Below are positions 51,113 through 60,031 of a DNA stretch of 64,000 nucleotides, one piece after another (the first letter of the stretch is position 1; every line of letters starts with the position of its first letter). This stretch comes from an uncultured Muribaculaceae bacterium (lineage in GTDB: Bacteria; Bacteroidota; Bacteroidia; Bacteroidales; Muribaculaceae), in the NCBI GenBank assembly GCA_910579845.1, contig CAJTWL010000012.1:6144-70143 (forward strand). The letters are read 5' to 3'. The position numbers were made by a program, and so were the translations under genes. Under the pieces are notes generated by a model. It made no database searches. It was not told the origin of the DNA and saw only the letters and a list, made by a program, of their open reading frames with translations.

Positions 51113-54100
51113 TTATTTATAAGATTTGAGCCGAGATGCTATTGCATTTGTTATCTCCGGTTCATTACCGGGATAATTATTTTTCAGACTTTGCAGATAT
51201 TCTTTTGCAAGGTATGTTTTGCCAAGTCCGTGATATGCATCGGCAAGTAGTATGAATCCTTTTGCGAGCTGAAGCTGGTGTGGAGTGCCGGCTTCGGTGA
51301 ACTTAAGCATCGCTTTTTCAGCTTTGGAATATTGTTTTGTTTCAATATAATATTTACCTAAAGCCACTGCCGCATTCGCGCCCGCTTCTGAAGCCGGGTT
51401 CTCTACAAGGGAGCCGAGTATCCCGACAGCCTCTTCTGAGTTCCCTTTCGACATCAAGGCTTCAGCTTCAAGGAGGCTCATCTCTTCTGCAACTTCAGAA
51501 GCTGTGCCTCCTGCATTTCTTGCTTTTTGCGCATATTCGATTATAGCATTCGGCTCAGATGAGGTACGTGCAATTCCTGCATAGGCGTCGGCGAGAAAAT
51601 CGGTGTTCCCCGATTTCTCGAGCAGACGGTAACATTCCTCAGCGTCAGCCTTGCGTCCGGGCAGATCATATTCCAGTATTTCGGCACGTGAAAGCAAAGC
51701 CTCGGGATATTGTGTGGAATGGGGACGAGACTGTATTACTCTTGCGAGAGATTCCTCGGCATCGGTGAATTTGCGGTTCGCACGTTGTGAGGAAGCTATG
51801 TCGAGTAGTGCCTGAGCGAGATATTTGCCATCCGGATAGTCCCGCACATATGTCTGGAGCGCGACTATATTGTCTGGATTCTCTGCGAAAGCTGTTTCCG
51901 CACCATCGAAAGCAATCTGCTCCAATTCGTCTGCATCAAGCTGTTTTGCCTCAGGCACGCTTCTGATGAATGTCGCATATTCCTGCATCGCTCCTGTTGA
52001 GGAGTAATACTTGCGCAGATCTGTGTTGGCTACTTCGGCCTCTTCACTTGACGGCCATGTGCGGATAATGTCCTTGTAAGTGTCGACAGCTTTTTGATGA
52101 TCGCCCTCTTTATTGTAAGTAAATGCCAGATTCAGCATAGCCTTGCGTGCCTGGGATGTCTGAGGATAAGAGGATGCGAGCTGGTCGAAAGCTTCGGCAG
52201 CCTCCTTGTTGCGGTCCAGAGCCTGATAGGTCAGCGCCTTTTCCATAAGTGAGTTGGGAATCCATCTTGAATTCGGAAAATCTGTGATTATACCCGAAAG
52301 CTCTTCAATCTTTCCATTTATATCTCCTCCAAGACCTCTCATCACTGCGTGCCGGTAGGTGGCATAATCGGCATCTGTGGCGCCCATTTCTATCGCTTTT
52401 GCAAAAGCGGATTGTGCTGATTTGTAGTTACCGGAGTAGTAAAGACAATCGCCCATACGTATGTATGCGTCACTTTCAAGCGATTTCGGAAGGGAGGGTC
52501 TGGCATCGAGAGCCTTGCGGAAGGTCGTCGCTGCCTCGGCATATTTCTCGAGTTGATATTCGGTATATGCAAGATTATAGAGAGCAAGTGTCTTGTTGGA
52601 AGAAGCTTTATCACCTTTTATGTAGGTTGAGTAGGCTGTACGGGCTTTCGCGTAACCGCCCGTTGCATAAAGGGCATCGCCATACCACAATTGCGTCTGG
52701 AGTGCAAGGGCACGGTCGTGAGAGGCAAGATCGAGAGAGCGTGAGAACATTTTGACTGCGTCTTGTGTACGTCCGTTTGACATGGCTTCTATGCCAAGCT
52801 GATAGAGCACTTTCTGTTTTGCCGCCAGAATGCTTTGTGAGGGTTTGCGAATTTTCTCGATGTTTTCAAGTGCCTTGGAGTAGTTATGGTCGTTGTAATA
52901 AGCCGTTGCCAGGTATCCTTCAACTTTTGGAGTGTATTCGGAATCGGGATATAGTTTTATAAATCCTTCAAGCATGTCGGCAGAGGATGCAAACGGTACC
53001 TTTCCTCCACGTGTGAGTGCGGCAACATAATTGTATAAAGCTGTCTCGGAAACGTTACGGTCAAAATCCATGCGGGCTGCCTTTTCAAAAGCGATTGCCG
53101 CGGCATCGTCATTGCCGCTTTTCATATCGCATTGACCAAGATACAGCCATGCACTCTGGGATATGTCATTCTTAAGATCTGTAAGAGAGGATAACTTCTC
53201 GGCAGCTTTCTCATATTCACCGTTCTCGTATTCGCATACTCCGGCGGCATATACGGCATCCGGAGCCGGAGATCCTGTGCAGGTGCCAAGATAACGGGAG
53301 AGATATGTCTGTGCTTCGGTAATATTCCCTATTTTGAAAAGGCTGAGACCGGTTATGCGGTTAAGTTCCGGAGCTATTTCAGGGTTGTCAAGCTTTTGCA
53401 GAAGTTTCTTACCGCTTTCCGCGACTTCCCGGTAGTTGCCGCGTGTATAGTCAATCTGTGCCATATAGTAAGCCGATTCAAGACCCTTCTCGCTGCTTTT
53501 TACTTTTGAGAAAAGTGAATATGCCTTGTCGTAGTCGCCATCGATATAGTCGAGATATGCGGTATAGAAATTCAGTGCATCACGATACTGGCTCGCATTG
53601 GCAAGTGCGGTCAATGTCTTACGCGCTTCTTTGAAATGCCCCGTTTTGATTTCGCAAAGAGCCAAACGGTATGAATAGAGAAGTTTCTGGTCTCTGTTCA
53701 GGCGTGCGAGATCTAGTGACGAATACTCATTCAGAGCACCACTCCACTGATGATGATAGAAATAATAATCGCCCACTTTCATAGAAGCCTCGAGAGCGGC
53801 AGGTGACGCCGGATAGTTTGTGCGGAAATCTATCAACAGCCGCAGGCAATCCTTCTCACCGCGTTCGAACAGCGCATTGGCAAGCAGATACACATATTCC
53901 TCCTGTAGTGAAGGCGTGAGGCTTATGTTTTCGGTTTCTATCTCGCGTAACTGATCAATGGCTCCTATATAGTTTCCGGTGGCTGACATGACACGGGCAC
54001 GCTCAAGATAGCCTGACGCACGTGGCGAGAACCGTGCTTCCGATGCTGATGATTGTGCGTGGAGAGGAATTTGCGGCATAAGCATTCCGACTGCGCAACA

Positions 54101-54139
54101 CGAAGAGACAAGAAGAACCTTGAGATTTATTTTTATCAT
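51113..54139 (-). CDS. Large periplasmic tetratricopeptide-repeat protein
   Basis: A 1008-residue protein with a signal peptide (to about residue 29, ending LHAQ) followed by more than twenty TPR or TPR-like units, e.g. AIDQLREIETENISLTPSLQ, YCYENGEYEKAAEKLSSL-type repeats (CEYENGEYEKAAEKLSSLTD), IRMGDCLYYSGNYKSAQSAF and YHGLGKTYLAKEYLQSLKNN. Some repeats resemble YbgF/BamD-type TPRs of envelope assembly. It is encoded before the barrel protein and divergent from the tricorn-like protease gene. A role as periplasmic scaffold for the barrel is inferred. Confidence 0.85.
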   Translation of the reverse strand: MIKINLKVLLVSSCCAVGMLMPQIPLHAQSSASEARFSPRASGYLERARVMSATGNYIGAIDQLREIETENISLTPSLQEEYVYLLANALFERGEKDCLRLLIDFRTNYPASPAALEASMKVGDYYFYHHQWSGALNEYSSLDLARLNRDQKLLYSYRLALCEIKTGHFKEARKTLTALANASQYRDALNFYTAYLDYIDGDYDKAYSLFSKVKSSEKGLESAYYMAQIDYTRGNYREVAESGKKLLQKLDNPEIAPELNRITGLSLFKIGNITEAQTYLSRYLGTCTGSPAPDAVYAAGVCEYENGEYEKAAEKLSSLTDLKNDISQSAWLYLGQCDMKSGNDDAAAIAFEKAARMDFDRNVSETALYNYVAALTRGGKVPFASSADMLEGFIKLYPDSEYTPKVEGYLATAYYNDHNYSKALENIEKIRKPSQSILAAKQKVLYQLGIEAMSNGRTQDAVKMFSRSLDLASHDRALALQTQLWYGDALYATGGYAKARTAYSTYIKGDKASSNKTLALYNLAYTEYQLEKYAEAATTFRKALDARPSLPKSLESDAYIRMGDCLYYSGNYKSAQSAFAKAIEMGATDADYATYRHAVMRGLGGDINGKIEELSGIITDFPNSRWIPNSLMEKALTYQALDRNKEAAEAFDQLASSYPQTSQARKAMLNLAFTYNKEGDHQKAVDTYKDIIRTWPSSEEAEVANTDLRKYYSSTGAMQEYATFIRSVPEAKQLDADELEQIAFDGAETAFAENPDNIVALQTYVRDYPDGKYLAQALLDIASSQRANRKFTDAEESLARVIQSRPHSTQYPEALLSRAEILEYDLPGRKADAEECYRLLEKSGNTDFLADAYAGIARTSSEPNAIIEYAQKARNAGGTASEVAEEMSLLEAEALMSKGNSEEAVGILGSLVENPASEAGANAAVALGKYYIETKQYSKAEKAMLKFTEAGTPHQLQLAKGFILLADAYHGLGKTYLAKEYLQSLKNNYPGNEPEITNAIASRLKSYK

Positions 54140-54163
54140 TCCGTTATGATTTTAACTCAACCG

Positions 54164-54193
54164 CAAATTTACAGAAATTTTTCATTAAATTTG
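54164..54193. promoter_or_regulatory. Two divergent -7 boxes (TPR gene and tricorn-like protease gene)
   Basis: Minus-strand TAAATTTG at 54164-54171 points to the TPR gene (start 54139). Plus-strand TAAATTTG at 54186-54193 points to the protease gene. The boxes are 14 bases apart, so polymerases bound at the two promoters would interfere. The plus-strand box rules out the GTG at 54193 as start and supports the ATG at 54217. Confidence 0.5.
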
Positions 54194-54216
54194 TGATAAT
54201 TTTAAAACAACTATCT

Positions 54217-57200
54217 ATGAAAAAGATTTTTAGTGTCGGATTTGCCCTGGCGATGGGTCTTGCCGCACCTGTTGCCGCCACGCAGACGAAAGATGCGGAT
54301 ACCCCGAAATGGCTGCGAAATACGGCTATATCCCCGGATGGGAAAACAATAGCATTCACTTATAAGGGTGACATCTTCACAATACCCGTCACCGGAGGAG
54401 AGGGGAGACAGTTGACCACCGGTTCCTCTTATGAGACTTATCCTGTCTGGAGCCCCGATTCGCGCAATATAGTCTTTGTATCGGACAGAGAGGGAAGTCA
54501 GGATCTATTTATTGTCGGTATAGAGGGAGGTACACCGCGTCGTCTCACTACTTTTTCAGGAAATGAGAAACCATTGGCATTTATAGACAGTACACATGTG
54601 ATATATTCAAGCTCCGAGGCTCCATCCAAGGAGTCGGTGCGTCATCCAAGCCGGTTGACAAGAACCTATTCCATAGATGTGAGCCAGGAATCTCCACGTC
54701 CGCAGTTGTTTCTCTCCATGCCTGTGGAGGCTGCCGACTTCGCTGCCGACGGCAAGATGATCTTTCAGGACAAGAAGGGTCTGGAGAATATTTACCGTAA
54801 GCATGAACGTTCTTCCGGTACATCCGACATATGGTTGTACGAGAATGGCGATTTCAAGAAACTTACCACATTCAATGGTCATGATCTGAATCCTGTATGG
54901 ACGGGCAAAGACGAATATTGTTTTGTAAGCGAGGAGGGCGGGACGTTGAACGTCTATAAGGTTTCCGCGTCCGGCAAGCGCACCAAGCTGACAGATTTCA
55001 AGAAACATCCGGTACGTTCATTGTCTGCGGCAGATAACGGCACACTTGCATTCAGCTGGGATGGAGAGATATATACGTTGGCTCCCGGAGGCAAAGCTGT
55101 GAAAGTGCCTGTGTCGATACATGCCGACCAATATATGCGAGATGCCGTCAAATCGTTTGTCAACGGCAGTGCATCATCCATGGCTGTGTCACCGGATGGC
55201 AAACAGGTAGCATTTGTGCTGCGTGGAGAGGTATATGTTACAGACACCAAGTATAAGACAACCAAACGTATAACGGACACTAAGTCGCAGGAACGGGTAT
55301 TGTCTTTTTCAAAAGACGGGCGCACACTTGTCTACGATTCCGACCGCGACGGACAATGGCAGCTTTTCACAGCAACGATAAAGAATCCTGATGAGAAAAG
55401 TTTCGCATATGCTACAGAGATAACAGAGGAGCCTTTATATAAGGGAGAAGGTGTCGCTCAGCAACCGCAGTTTTCTCCGGATGGAAAGAAAGTCGCTTTT
55501 CTCGAAGACCGCACAACACTGAAGGTCATAGATGTGAAGTCCAAGAAGGTGAATACAGCTCTTGACGGAAAGTATAATTACTCATATACGGATGGAGATG
55601 TGCCGTTTGAGTGGAGTCCTGATTCCGAATGGTTGCTGGTCAGCTATATTGGAGAGGGCGGCTGGAACAATTCTGATATCGCGGCAGTAAAAGCGGACGG
55701 CAGTAAAGTGGTCGATCTGACGGAGAGCGGATATTCAGACTATAACCCGCGCTGGGCTATGGGAGGACGTGCCGTTACATATGAGTCCGGCAGGTATGGA
55801 ATGAAAAGTCATGGCTCATGGGGCAACCAGAGTGATGTGCTGCTGATGGCTCTCGATGCTGATGCGTGGGATGAACTTCACGCTACCGAAGAGGAGGCTG
55901 CGCTGAAGGAAGAGGCTGCAAAGGAGAAGAAAGATGACTCCAAGAAGGAGGATTCTGATTCAAAGAGCAAGAAGAAAAAGAAATCCAAGAAAGATAAAGA
56001 CAAGGAAGCCGACAAGAGCAAGGAGAGCAAGAAGCTTGATCTTGATTTTGCCAACCGTCGTCACCGCATGATGCGTCTTACAGGACAAAGCGGAAATGTC
56101 GGGGATTTCTATCTTGCACCCAAGGGTGATAAATTGTACTATACCTCAACCGCGACCGAAGGCGGGCGTAACCTCTATCAGCGGGATCTTCGGAAAGGGG
56201 AGACAAAATTGCTTGTAAAGGGAGTAAGCGGTTCGATTGCAGCTGACGCCAAAGGAGAGAATCTGTTTGTGATCGGCGGAAGCGGCATTAAGAAGGTGGA
56301 TCTTGCCAAGGGAAGCGCGGATCCGGTGGAATTTGACGCTCCTTATGACCGGAGCCGTGCCGCGGAACGTGAATATATATATGAGCATATGCTTCGACAG
56401 GTTGCGGATAAGTTCTATGATAAGAATCTTCATGGTGTCGACTGGACTTATTACGGAGACCACTACCGTGAATTCCTTCCGTATATAAGTAACGGTGAAG
56501 ATTTTGCTATTTTGCTTAGTGAAATACTCGGTGAACTGAATGCGTCGCATACCGGTTCCAAGTATTATGGGACCTCCGCCAGAATGAATACTGCCCGTTT
56601 GGGTGCATTCTTCGATGAGAACTATACCGGCGATGGCTTGAAGATAACAGAGATAATAAGCGGATCTCCACTTGGTAACAAAAACACAGGTCTTGAGGCT
56701 GGAGATATAATTCTTGCCATAGATGGAGAAAAGATAGTTTCCGGGAAGGATTATTATCCATTGCTTGAGGGTAAAGCCGGACGCAAAACCCTTATTGAGG
56801 TAAAGAAAGCGAACGGAAAGACAGCTGTTGTATCTACAAAGCCATTGTCGGGCGGAGCATATAATGATCTGTTGTACAAACGCTGGGTAGAGAATAACGA
56901 GAAATATGTGGATTCCATTTCAGGAGGAAAAATAGCATATGTGCATGTGCAGGGTATGGACTCTGAAAGTTTCCGCAATACATATGATCGTCTGCTTGGC
57001 AAATACCGCAATGCGGATGGCGTTGTAGTGGATACGCGTTGGAATGGCGGCGGCTGGCTGCATAATGATCTTGCCCTGCTTCTTAACGGCAAGAGATATG
57101 TGGATTTTGTGCCCCGTGGTCAATATATCGGTTCCGAACCGTTCTCGCAATGGACAAAACCGTCTGTCATGCTCGTAAATGAGGGCAACTACAGTGATGC

Positions 57201-57474
57201 GCACGGCTCTCCGTTCGTATATCAGACTTTGAAGATAGGCAAAGTGGTGGGTGCGCCGATACCGGGTACAATGACTGCTGTATGGTGGGAAACCCAGATA
57301 GATCCTAATCTGATATTCGGCATACCTCAGGTCACAAGCATCGACATGCAGGGAAACATACTTGAGAATCATCAGCTTAATCCGGATATCGAGGTCTATA
57401 ACCGACCTGAGGATGAACTTCGTGGCAAGGACAATCAACTTGAAACTGCTGTACGCGCACTGATGAAGAAATAA
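54217..57474 (+). CDS. Tricorn-like S41 family protease with WD40-like propellers
   Basis: The 1085-residue secreted protein (signal peptide MKKIFSVGFALAMGLAAPVA) has PD40/beta-propeller repeats (about 35-560; ISPDGKTIAFTYKGDIF, WSPDSRNIVFVSDREG), a Lys/Ser/Glu-rich linker near 570-610, a C1-like helical domain, a PDZ domain (about 790-880; GLKITEIISGSPLGNK, LEAGDIILAIDGE) and a C-terminal S41 domain with DTRWNGGGWLHND and the nucleophile Ser in NEGNYSDAHGSP. It is predicted to be a periplasmic or surface peptidase that degrades peptides. The start is set by the ATG after the -7 box at 54186. A hairpin follows 22 bases after the stop. Confidence 0.93.
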   Translation: MKKIFSVGFALAMGLAAPVAATQTKDADTPKWLRNTAISPDGKTIAFTYKGDIFTIPVTGGEGRQLTTGSSYETYPVWSPDSRNIVFVSDREGSQDLFIVGIEGGTPRRLTTFSGNEKPLAFIDSTHVIYSSSEAPSKESVRHPSRLTRTYSIDVSQESPRPQLFLSMPVEAADFAADGKMIFQDKKGLENIYRKHERSSGTSDIWLYENGDFKKLTTFNGHDLNPVWTGKDEYCFVSEEGGTLNVYKVSASGKRTKLTDFKKHPVRSLSAADNGTLAFSWDGEIYTLAPGGKAVKVPVSIHADQYMRDAVKSFVNGSASSMAVSPDGKQVAFVLRGEVYVTDTKYKTTKRITDTKSQERVLSFSKDGRTLVYDSDRDGQWQLFTATIKNPDEKSFAYATEITEEPLYKGEGVAQQPQFSPDGKKVAFLEDRTTLKVIDVKSKKVNTALDGKYNYSYTDGDVPFEWSPDSEWLLVSYIGEGGWNNSDIAAVKADGSKVVDLTESGYSDYNPRWAMGGRAVTYESGRYGMKSHGSWGNQSDVLLMALDADAWDELHATEEEAALKEEAAKEKKDDSKKEDSDSKSKKKKKSKKDKDKEADKSKESKKLDLDFANRRHRMMRLTGQSGNVGDFYLAPKGDKLYYTSTATEGGRNLYQRDLRKGETKLLVKGVSGSIAADAKGENLFVIGGSGIKKVDLAKGSADPVEFDAPYDRSRAAEREYIYEHMLRQVADKFYDKNLHGVDWTYYGDHYREFLPYISNGEDFAILLSEILGELNASHTGSKYYGTSARMNTARLGAFFDENYTGDGLKITEIISGSPLGNKNTGLEAGDIILAIDGEKIVSGKDYYPLLEGKAGRKTLIEVKKANGKTAVVSTKPLSGGAYNDLLYKRWVENNEKYVDSISGGKIAYVHVQGMDSESFRNTYDRLLGKYRNADGVVVDTRWNGGGWLHNDLALLLNGKRYVDFVPRGQYIGSEPFSQWTKPSVMLVNEGNYSDAHGSPFVYQTLKIGKVVGAPIPGTMTAVWWETQIDPNLIFGIPQVTSIDMQGNILENHQLNPDIEVYNRPEDELRGKDNQLETAVRALMKK

Positions 57475-57496
57475 TAAACAGTTTATTAATGTCGAT

Positions 57497-57522
57497 ACAT
57501 CCCGATTATATTATCGGGATGT
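57497..57522 (+). terminator. Hairpin after the tricorn-like protease gene
   Basis: ACATCCCGAT (57497-57506) pairs with ATCGGGATGT (57513-57522) over a 6-base loop, followed by GCTACTTTAAA. The suffix matches that after the hairpin at 1860-1888, with different stem bases. It lies 13 bases before the next ATG. Confidence 0.6.
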
Positions 57523-57535
57523 GCTACTTTAAAAT

Positions 57536-58363
57536 ATGCTTTTAGAAGAATTCAAGGCGGCTCTGGAGCAATGGTTCAATACGGCTCCCGGCAATTTTGT
57601 AACTGCAGAAATGGCGATAGATCCGTCGGATGTGGGCAAGAAACTTTATGACACTCCTATTATAGCGATAGGTGACGCGAATGATCCGTTGTGGGAAACC
57701 CTTCACAAGAAGGAGGCTGTGGGCAAGGTGTTCCGGTCGCCGAAGGAGTGGATGCCTGAGAGCAAGACCGTGGTGTCTTATTTTGCTCCCTTTACGGATT
57801 TTGTGATTGACGGAAATTGTGCCGATCCTGTGGATGTCGGTAACGGCTGGCTGTATGCCCGAATAGAGGGGCAGGCATTTCTTACTGAAACCAATCATTT
57901 TATAGAGGGATGGTTTGCATCCAAAGGTATAAAGGCATACTCTCCATATGCAGGACCGGATTTCCATTATGTGTTTGAGCCCGGCACATCGGAGGATATA
58001 GAGGACAAGACAGTTTCGTTTACCAGCAATTGGTCGGAGCGTCATGTCGCGTTTGTATGCGGACTCGGAACATTCGGTCTGCAGAAGGCGCTGATAACCG
58101 AGAAGGGGGTATGCGGGCGTTTCGGCAGTGTTATAACGGATGCTGAATTACCCGTTACCGAGCGTAAGTACACGGGTATCTATGAATGGTGCAAGATGTG
58201 TGGTGCATGTTGCCGTTGTCCCGGAAAAGCGATAGATATGGCAACGGGTAAGTCGCATCATTTGTGTAGTTCATATTTTGATACAATCCGCCTGAAGTAT
58301 GCACCCCGTTACGGGTGTGGGAAGTGCTACGTCAATGTTCCCTGCATGAAGCAGCGTCCGTAA
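57536..58363 (+). CDS. Epoxyqueuosine reductase-like [4Fe-4S] protein
   Basis: The 275-residue cytoplasmic protein has an N-terminal domain with VVSYFAPF and a HVAFVCGLGTFGLQKALITEKGVCGRFGSVI-type segment (here GLGTFGLQKALITEKG), as in QueG-like proteins and relatives, then two cysteine clusters: CKMCGACCRCPGKAID and CGKCYVNVPC. They would bind two [4Fe-4S] clusters. It lacks the HEAT-like C-terminal part of true QueG, so I call it only a relative; the reaction is unknown. Its 3' end overlaps the convergent hydrolase gene by 32 bases. Confidence 0.82.
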   Translation: MLLEEFKAALEQWFNTAPGNFVTAEMAIDPSDVGKKLYDTPIIAIGDANDPLWETLHKKEAVGKVFRSPKEWMPESKTVVSYFAPFTDFVIDGNCADPVDVGNGWLYARIEGQAFLTETNHFIEGWFASKGIKAYSPYAGPDFHYVFEPGTSEDIEDKTVSFTSNWSERHVAFVCGLGTFGLQKALITEKGVCGRFGSVITDAELPVTERKYTGIYEWCKMCGACCRCPGKAIDMATGKSHHLCSSYFDTIRLKYAPRYGCGKCYVNVPCMKQRP

Positions 58364-58946
58364 TTTCAGGAACTACGAGGTTGATCAGTGTGTCAGGGTC
58401 GAGACGATGCTCTCCATCGAAATCATGATAGCGGGAAAAATGCTGAAGGTATTCCTCTTTACAGTTCACGGTTGTGTCGTGCAGTCCGAAGAATGCGGTG
58501 ACAAGATCCGGAGAATCTTTCCGATTTTTATTGATTATGCCGAATTTGGGATCAAACTGTTGCGATTCCATCTTCTCGTATTTTTTGATAAGTTTCGGTG
58601 TGACCTCAAAATCTGTAATTCCGTCCTGACGGGGTGTGTGGAACGGCATCCGCGTACCTGTTTTCTCGCGTAGATGTTCGGATGTGTGGAAAGAAGGGTT
58701 GACAAGTATTCTGCGCCATCCTTTGAAAAGCTGGGCATACATGCCACCCATAGATGTGCCTATAATTATATCATCATCGTGGAGAGTGCCGGCAAGTTTG
58801 CGCAACATGGATAGAGCCATTTCCGGCTGAACCGGAATATCCGGTGCGATTACTTCATAGCCTCCGGGTAAAGAGCGGTCAAGACGACGGGCTGTCGCAG
58901 AACTTCCCGAACTTCCCATTCCGTGCAGATAGACAACTTTCTTCAT
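58332..58946 (-). CDS. YqiA-like alpha/beta-hydrolase
   Basis: The 204-residue protein is a small serine-hydrolase-like member of the YqiA/YcfP esterase family: VVYLHGMGSSGSSATARRL at the N-terminus (oxyanion loop), IIIGTSMGGMYAQLF with nucleophile Ser in GTSMGG, and FFGLHDTTVNCKE near the Asp. The His is probably in FDGEHRLD. Substrate unknown. I start at the ATG at 58946, which fits the promoter at 58995-59023; an upstream in-frame extension to 59102 crosses that promoter and is rejected. It overlaps the 3' end of the 57536 gene by 32 bases. Confidence 0.85.
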   Translation of the reverse strand: MKKVVYLHGMGSSGSSATARRLDRSLPGGYEVIAPDIPVQPEMALSMLRKLAGTLHDDDIIIGTSMGGMYAQLFKGWRRILVNPSFHTSEHLREKTGTRMPFHTPRQDGITDFEVTPKLIKKYEKMESQQFDPKFGIINKNRKDSPDLVTAFFGLHDTTVNCKEEYLQHFSRYHDFDGEHRLDPDTLINLVVPEITDAASCREH

Positions 58947-58994
58947 AATCATCCTGTTAATGCGTTTTCGTGACAAATCTGTTGTCATCGGGTG

Positions 58995-59023
58995 CAAATT
59001 TACGAATTTCAGGTGTGGGCAAA
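58995..59023 (-). promoter_or_regulatory. Promoter of the YqiA-like gene (-33 and -7 boxes)
   Basis: On the minus strand TTTG (59020-59023) and TAAATTTG (58995-59002) are separated by 17 bases, close to the Bacteroidota consensus. Transcription would start near 58988, about 42 bases before the ATG. Confidence 0.6.
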
Positions 59024-59117
59024 TAAAATATTTTAAACTTTTTAACAAAAATACTGTCAAATGTTTGTCGCTGTCTTTTAACAGCTTCAAATAGTATAAC
59101 ATTTAAAACAACATATA

Positions 59118-59903
59118 ATGAAACTTAACATTTCCCTAATTGTAACAACGGCACTTGTTGTTTCATCTTCTTTGACATCGTTTGGATTCGGCAGGGTAGG
59201 ACATGCTGCTGTGGCCAAAATAGCTGAGAATCATCTTACACCGACTGCGCGTGAAAATATCGAGAAATATATCGATGGCAAATCTATCACAGAAATCGCT
59301 TCGTGGATGGATCAGGTCAGAAAAGAGCCTGCTTATAAACATACCGACGGGTGGCACACAGCCGGAATAAAGAAAGACGGAACCGTAAAGGATAGCAAGG
59401 CTGTCGGCGGTTTGAACAGTGATATTGCCAAATTGCAGAATGGCGCATATAAGAATCTTACTGATTCTGCTGTTGCCGTAGGGATTAAACTCATAGTGCA
59501 TATGGCAGGCGATATGCATTGTCCTTCGCACAGTAAATTTGACTCTCATTCACAATCTGTAAAGTTCAAGATCAATGGTGAGGAATATGCGTTTCATAAA
59601 TTCTTCGATTCCGGTTTCATGGGACTAAGCCGTAAAGGCTGGAGTTTCAGGGATTATGCCAAGTATCTCGATGTGCTCGGTCCGGAAGCTATAAAGGAGG
59701 TTCAGAAAGGAACTGTCAAGGATTGGGCTATGAAGAATGCTTCTGTGATGGACGGTCTTTATGAACCGTTGCATCAAGGTGCCGAGTTTAATGGAGAGGA
59801 AGCTGAAGACAGGGTAGCCTATTTCAGTGCCATTGGTGAAAGACAGATGCAGCTTGCCGGATACCGTCTGGCCGGTATACTAAACGGAATCTTCGGGAAT
59901 TAA
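59118..59903 (+). CDS. S1/P1-family zinc nuclease, with Phe in place of Trp1
   Basis: The 261-residue secreted protein has a signal peptide (to about residue 23) and the trinuclear zinc-site ligands of S1/P1 nucleases: His29, Asp65, His80, His128, Asp132, His138 (HMAGDMHCPSH), His160 and Asp164 (HKFFD). In the family the mature N-terminal residue is Trp1, whose amino group and carbonyl bind zinc; here the likely first mature residue is Phe24 (FGRVGH). His29 is then at position 6, as in P1. The enzyme is predicted to hydrolyse single-stranded nucleic acid or 3'-nucleotides in the periplasm or outside. The mature end depends on cleavage after Gly23. Confidence 0.88.
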   Translation: MKLNISLIVTTALVVSSSLTSFGFGRVGHAAVAKIAENHLTPTARENIEKYIDGKSITEIASWMDQVRKEPAYKHTDGWHTAGIKKDGTVKDSKAVGGLNSDIAKLQNGAYKNLTDSAVAVGIKLIVHMAGDMHCPSHSKFDSHSQSVKFKINGEEYAFHKFFDSGFMGLSRKGWSFRDYAKYLDVLGPEAIKEVQKGTVKDWAMKNASVMDGLYEPLHQGAEFNGEEAEDRVAYFSAIGERQMQLAGYRLAGILNGIFGN

Positions 59904-59918
59904 GAAGTTTAGGTCTTG

Positions 59919-59943
59919 TATGTCCTTAAGGACTTTAAGGACA
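59919..59943 (+). terminator. Perfect 10-bp hairpin after the nuclease gene
   Basis: ATGTCCTTAA (59919-59928) pairs with TTAAGGACAT (59934-59943) with a 5-base loop. There is no T run, so it may stabilise the 3' end or act with the next hairpin. Confidence 0.45.
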
Positions 59944-59976
59944 TTGGTAAAAACGGAATTGTTTCCGAACACTTTT

Positions 59977-60031
59977 GCATGACTCAATGTTAAGATATGT
60001 GAAACCATATCTGCTTTGAGTCATGTTTTTT
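59977..60031 (+). terminator. Two-part hairpin with T run that contains the next start codon
   Basis: An outer 10-bp stem CATGACTCAA (59977-59986) and TTGAGTCATG (60016-60025) and an inner 7-bp stem AGATATG (59992-59998) and CATATCT (60006-60012) are followed by TTTTTT (60026-60031). It looks like a terminator for the nuclease gene, but the ATG of the porin gene (60023-60025) is in its 3' arm and the T run encodes Phe2-Phe3. Confidence 0.6.

Noticed and set aside
54193..54216. GTG start for the tricorn-like protease
   Set aside because: It overlaps the last base of the -7 box, so it would not be transcribed; the ATG at 54217 begins a normal signal peptide.
58947..59102. N-terminal extension of the YqiA-like hydrolase
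   Set aside because: It crosses a good promoter (58995-59023), and the family normally starts at the VVYLHG strand.
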